Shown: positions 61,519 through 64,000 of the stretch, piece by piece | Position numbering within the stretch: position 1 is the stretch's first letter | How the letters are laid out: each line of letters starts with the position of its first letter | Source: an uncultured Pseudomonadota bacterium | GTDB taxonomy: Bacteria; Bdellovibrionota_B; Oligoflexia; Oligoflexales; CAIYRB01 | Assembly: GCA_903928445.1 (NCBI GenBank) | Contig: CAIYRB010000163.1 | Coordinates: forward strand, 29,654 to 93,653 | Direction of reading: 5' to 3' | Length of the DNA: 64,000 nt | Notes under the pieces: generated by a model | Database searches by the model: none | The model's input: the letters and a program-made list of their open reading frames with translations, nothing else | What the model was told of the DNA's origin: nothing | Translations under genes and position numbers: made by a program

Positions 61519-62811
61519 CTAGAACGCAACCTCTAACCTCATATCAGCCACCCAGGCGTCGGCTGGCGCCTGAGGTTCTTTGGCATGTACCACATACTGA
61601 ATGTCCGGCTGGATCGCTACTCCGGGCCATAGCTCGACGCGATAGGTCAGTTCATGCGCCATTTCAAATTCGCTCATCTTTGTTCTTAAGTCGCCGCGCT
61701 GCCTAGCGGGCGTCGGACTTGTGTGCGCCCTAGCCACTGCGACGCCAAGGCGATCTTTGCTCCGCCATGGCAGGGGGCCCGACACGACTAAGCCAGTACT
61801 AGCGCTACTGCTTACTGGACTGGCGTTACCAAATGCCGCACCATATCGTAAGAATGCCGTGGCTTTCTCGGTAACGTACTGATCATAAAGCACGTAAACA
61901 CCGTTGCTTTTGGCTTTTTCCGACGACTGGCCGTTTAGGCTTTCTGTTGCTGCTAGGCTTGTCGATGCCGGAGCAATCGCCTTACTATAACTCCAATAGC
62001 CAACGCCAACCTTGCGGCCTCTTGAAGTCGAGTTGTCCTCAGTGTGGTAGGCCAATTCTGCAATAAGTAAGGCTCCATCATTCAAGCTAGTGCGCAAATC
62101 GGTTTTACCCGGTTGCTTCGGGTCGGTGTTTTCTGTATCAAACGCAGCTGCCTGTAGATAAATGCTAGCAAGCGGTTCGAATTTTAGGCGTACGGCTGGT
62201 GCAGGTATGGGAAAGATGGAGGGGCCATTGGCTCCGGTTGTTGCAAGCTCCGTCCCTACGCCAAGGCAAGCATTTAGGAAAAGTCCCGATGAATCAGTGA
62301 CATAGAATTCGCTATTTAGATCATGCACGCCGAGCAACACAGAAAACTTGCCTTCGATCAGGGCCTGCTGCACCCATAGCTCGTAGACTTTAGCGATTTT
62401 GTCTGCAGTTTCGATATTATTGGTGCCCATCTCATCGCCGGCATTTTCGGATGGATGTCCGCCGTGGTTGGCTAGGATGTAAATGAATGCACTGGCCCCT
62501 GACCATCCCCCAAGCTTATCAATATCAAGGCCTATTTTGAGGTCCAGGTTGGCTAGCTGCGTCGTCTTACGGTCAACTCCGCCAATCAACGTTCTATTGA
62601 TGTCGCCTTTAAAGATCAGGGACAAATCAACGCCGGTGTCATTTAGAGTTTTATAAAGTCCGCCTGCATTTGCGAGCAGGTGCCCCGAGGTATCAGTCGC
62701 GCCGTCTCCACTTGACTGCTCAGCATAGCCGCGGTTGGTTATTGTAAAAATTTGCGTAAAAAGAGCAAACGAGATTAGCATACGTCGTGCGGATACACAT
62801 TTAGTCGCCAT
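61519..62811 (-). CDS. OprB-like carbohydrate-selective porin
   Basis: A 430-residue outer-membrane beta-barrel. The signal is residues 1-30 (ISFALFTQIFTITNRGYA). The mature start SGHLLANAGGLYKTLNDTGVDL is the conserved OprB opening with its DTGV-type Asp, followed by LDLKIGLDIDKLGGWSGASAF and the many short beta strands, finishing in RLEVAF with the terminal Phe needed for BAM recognition. OprB porins pass glucose and other monosaccharides. The start at 62811 has AAGGGA upstream. It is monocistronic and lies next to the PhlG-family gene. Confidence 0.88.
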   Translation of the reverse strand: MATKCVSARRMLISFALFTQIFTITNRGYAEQSSGDGATDTSGHLLANAGGLYKTLNDTGVDLSLIFKGDINRTLIGGVDRKTTQLANLDLKIGLDIDKLGGWSGASAFIYILANHGGHPSENAGDEMGTNNIETADKIAKVYELWVQQALIEGKFSVLLGVHDLNSEFYVTDSSGLFLNACLGVGTELATTGANGPSIFPIPAPAVRLKFEPLASIYLQAAAFDTENTDPKQPGKTDLRTSLNDGALLIAELAYHTEDNSTSRGRKVGVGYWSYSKAIAPASTSLAATESLNGQSSEKAKSNGVYVLYDQYVTEKATAFLRYGAAFGNASPVSSSASTGLVVSGPLPWRSKDRLGVAVARAHTSPTPARQRGDLRTKMSEFEMAHELTYRVELWPGVAIQPDIQYVVHAKEPQAPADAWVADMRLEVAF

Positions 62812-62942
62812 CTTTAATCCCTTCGAGCGATAGTGTTCGTACTATCTATTCGACTGATTCGGCTTAAACTTTAATCGTGCGGAGGATTAATTTGAGGGGT
62901 CGCGTATAGGACGGGTTTTTTAGTGGTTAGTGGGTATGGACT

Positions 62943-63887
62943 CTATGGGGTGTCAAGCCGCTCAGACTGATAGATCGCGGGAAGAAAGCTAGCCAGATGC
63001 CGCATCTCTTCGGCGCAATGGACCAAAAGGGCGCGTGCCCGTTTTTCATTGATAAAAAAGCGCTTGGCGAATGCGCTTGCTAACGTCGGCCTAAATCCGC
63101 CGGCATGAACGACGGGCCCGATCGTGATATCACCCAGCCAGAAGCGGCTGCGCATGACGGTTTCGCCCGTGGGGAGCTTCTGCAGCAAGTGCATGAGGGT
63201 GCCAAAGGCTATGGTGGGAGCAAAGGAGTATCCGATCCGAGCACAGATTGCTGCCTCAATTCCTGCCGCAGCCATGACTTTTTCGGTCAGACCAAACGCG
63301 GACGGCGGTGCGAACGCTATGGCTAAACGTTGCAGCTCTTCGCCGACGTATTCTTTGACGTGGGAGACGATGCCCAAGTGTCGGGCGTAGGGATCCATCG
63401 ATGTAGAGACGTCTGACTTAGGGTGTGTGTTCACCGACAGGTGATCCCGCGGATGCCAGAGCTTGTAGCGTTGTGATTCCTCGCCGTGCCAGCCAAACCA
63501 CCACAGCAGCATGCGGCCAGTGACCTCTGGCATTGGGGTTGATACGGCAACATAAACTGTACCCGATTTGAGTCTGGCGTATCCAGTCTCGAAAAAGCGC
63601 TCTGGCTTGATGCCGATCGTGAGAAGGTCTGCAGCATTGGCCAGCTCGATGGCCCCTTGCGGTGCTTGATAGCCTTGCTCAAGGAGGGCTGAGACGTCGT
63701 CGCGCAATGGGTCGATGACAGGATTCCAAAACCTGGCGTAAGACTTCCCCGCTAAGTCATGAAGGCGCATCCCGCGGTAGACAGCTGATGATACTTTAGT
63801 CATAAGATCTGCTTTTTTAAATAGTCGGTAATCAAGACTAACAACCTGTACGGAAACACCTTCAATATACCTCAGATCCTGAGTCAT
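62943..63887 (-). CDS. PhlG-family (2,4-diacetylphloroglucinol hydrolase-like) protein
   Basis: A 314-residue soluble protein. The block MLLWWFGWHGEESQRYKLWHPRDH (split around about 126-149) and the C-terminal HCAEEMRHLASFLP (about 289-302) match the PhlG/DAPG hydrolase family, whose metal-binding His and Glu residues lie in these regions. PhlG cleaves a C-C bond in acylphloroglucinols with a Zn2+ centre, and homologues of this family in other organisms act on diverse aromatic ketones. Whether this enzyme degrades 2,4-DAPG is not known. The upstream region is cut by the window edge (63888-64000), where nothing else is visible. Confidence 0.72.
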   Translation of the reverse strand: MTQDLRYIEGVSVQVVSLDYRLFKKADLMTKVSSAVYRGMRLHDLAGKSYARFWNPVIDPLRDDVSALLEQGYQAPQGAIELANAADLLTIGIKPERFFETGYARLKSGTVYVAVSTPMPEVTGRMLLWWFGWHGEESQRYKLWHPRDHLSVNTHPKSDVSTSMDPYARHLGIVSHVKEYVGEELQRLAIAFAPPSAFGLTEKVMAAAGIEAAICARIGYSFAPTIAFGTLMHLLQKLPTGETVMRSRFWLGDITIGPVVHAGGFRPTLASAFAKRFFINEKRARALLVHCAEEMRHLASFLPAIYQSERLDTP

Positions 63888-64000
63888 AAAATAGCCTCTC
63901 AGCGTTATGTTCCTGACCCTTTTATTTGTCGTAGAGATAGAAGCTGAATTGGTGATGGTTAACTAAAAGGAAACGTATAAGTCTGGCGACATTGATGCTA

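Noticed and set aside
1..64000. tRNA, rRNA or CRISPR loci
   Set aside because: No cloverleaf with CCA end, no rRNA-like stretch and no regularly spaced repeats were noticed; this was by reading only, so a short RNA gene could be missed.

Overview
The window reads as a stretch of chromosome from a Gram-negative, proteobacterium-like organism. Support for this comes from TolC-type, OprB-type and other outer-membrane proteins, many lipobox lipoproteins, SecB, an RND tripartite pump and a Fur-type operator. Most of it is moderately GC-rich (roughly 57% by eye), densely coded, with many GTG/TTG starts and 4-base ATGA overlaps. The mix of genes (imelysin plus di-haem oxidoreductase, PilZ, receiver-TPR protein, many lipoproteins) would fit a Bdellovibrionota/Oligoflexia-like or deltaproteobacterial lineage, but no marker here fixes the taxon. 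No rRNA, tRNA, CRISPR array or intact insertion sequence was seen.

Layout. 1-11.1 kb is an exopolysaccharide locus: a truncated polymerase/ligase-like membrane protein, five GT4 glycosyltransferases, a GT-C-like membrane protein, an SLBB export-type protein, an initiating sugar-phosphate transferase and a PilZ protein that could couple the locus to c-di-GMP. 11.3-20 kb holds two lipoproteins, an acyl-CoA dehydrogenase, a cyclic-nucleotide-binding protein, a Tat-exported ALO-type FAD oxidase, an aldehyde dehydrogenase and YcgN. 20.4-29.3 kb holds a DUF3465 protein, malic enzyme, a secreted GH31 glycosidase, an AAA/DUF4143 ATPase, a vWA lipoprotein and a POT peptide transporter. 29.3-37.3 kb holds a GT-C-like membrane protein carrying an in-frame palindromic element, an MFS transporter, SecB, a pseudo-receiver/TPR protein, a GT9 transferase, an unusual lipoprotein and a gap with apparent gene remnants.

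37.3-51 kb holds a heterodimeric ABC exporter with complementary degenerate sites, a nitroreductase, uracil-DNA glycosylase, an unrecognised protein, an RND-MFP-OMF efflux operon, a small lipoprotein and a methyltransferase. 51.1-55.1 kb is a probable Fur-controlled operon: outer-membrane porin-like protein, imelysin lipoprotein and DUF1111 di-haem lipoprotein, behind a sigma70-like promoter with an adjacent Fur palindrome. 55.3-61.3 kb is a chemotaxis operon of clearly lower GC: CheA, CheW, MCP and a single CheR-receiver-CheB polypeptide. The window ends with an OprB-like porin and a PhlG-family hydrolase.

The most unusual items are the CheR-REC-CheB fusion next to a CheA that carries an MshEN-like (potential c-di-GMP-binding) segment, the long palindromic repeat translated in frame inside a membrane protein gene, and the receiver domain whose phospho-acceptor Asp is Ala. 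All functional statements rest on motifs read by eye; no database search was run.
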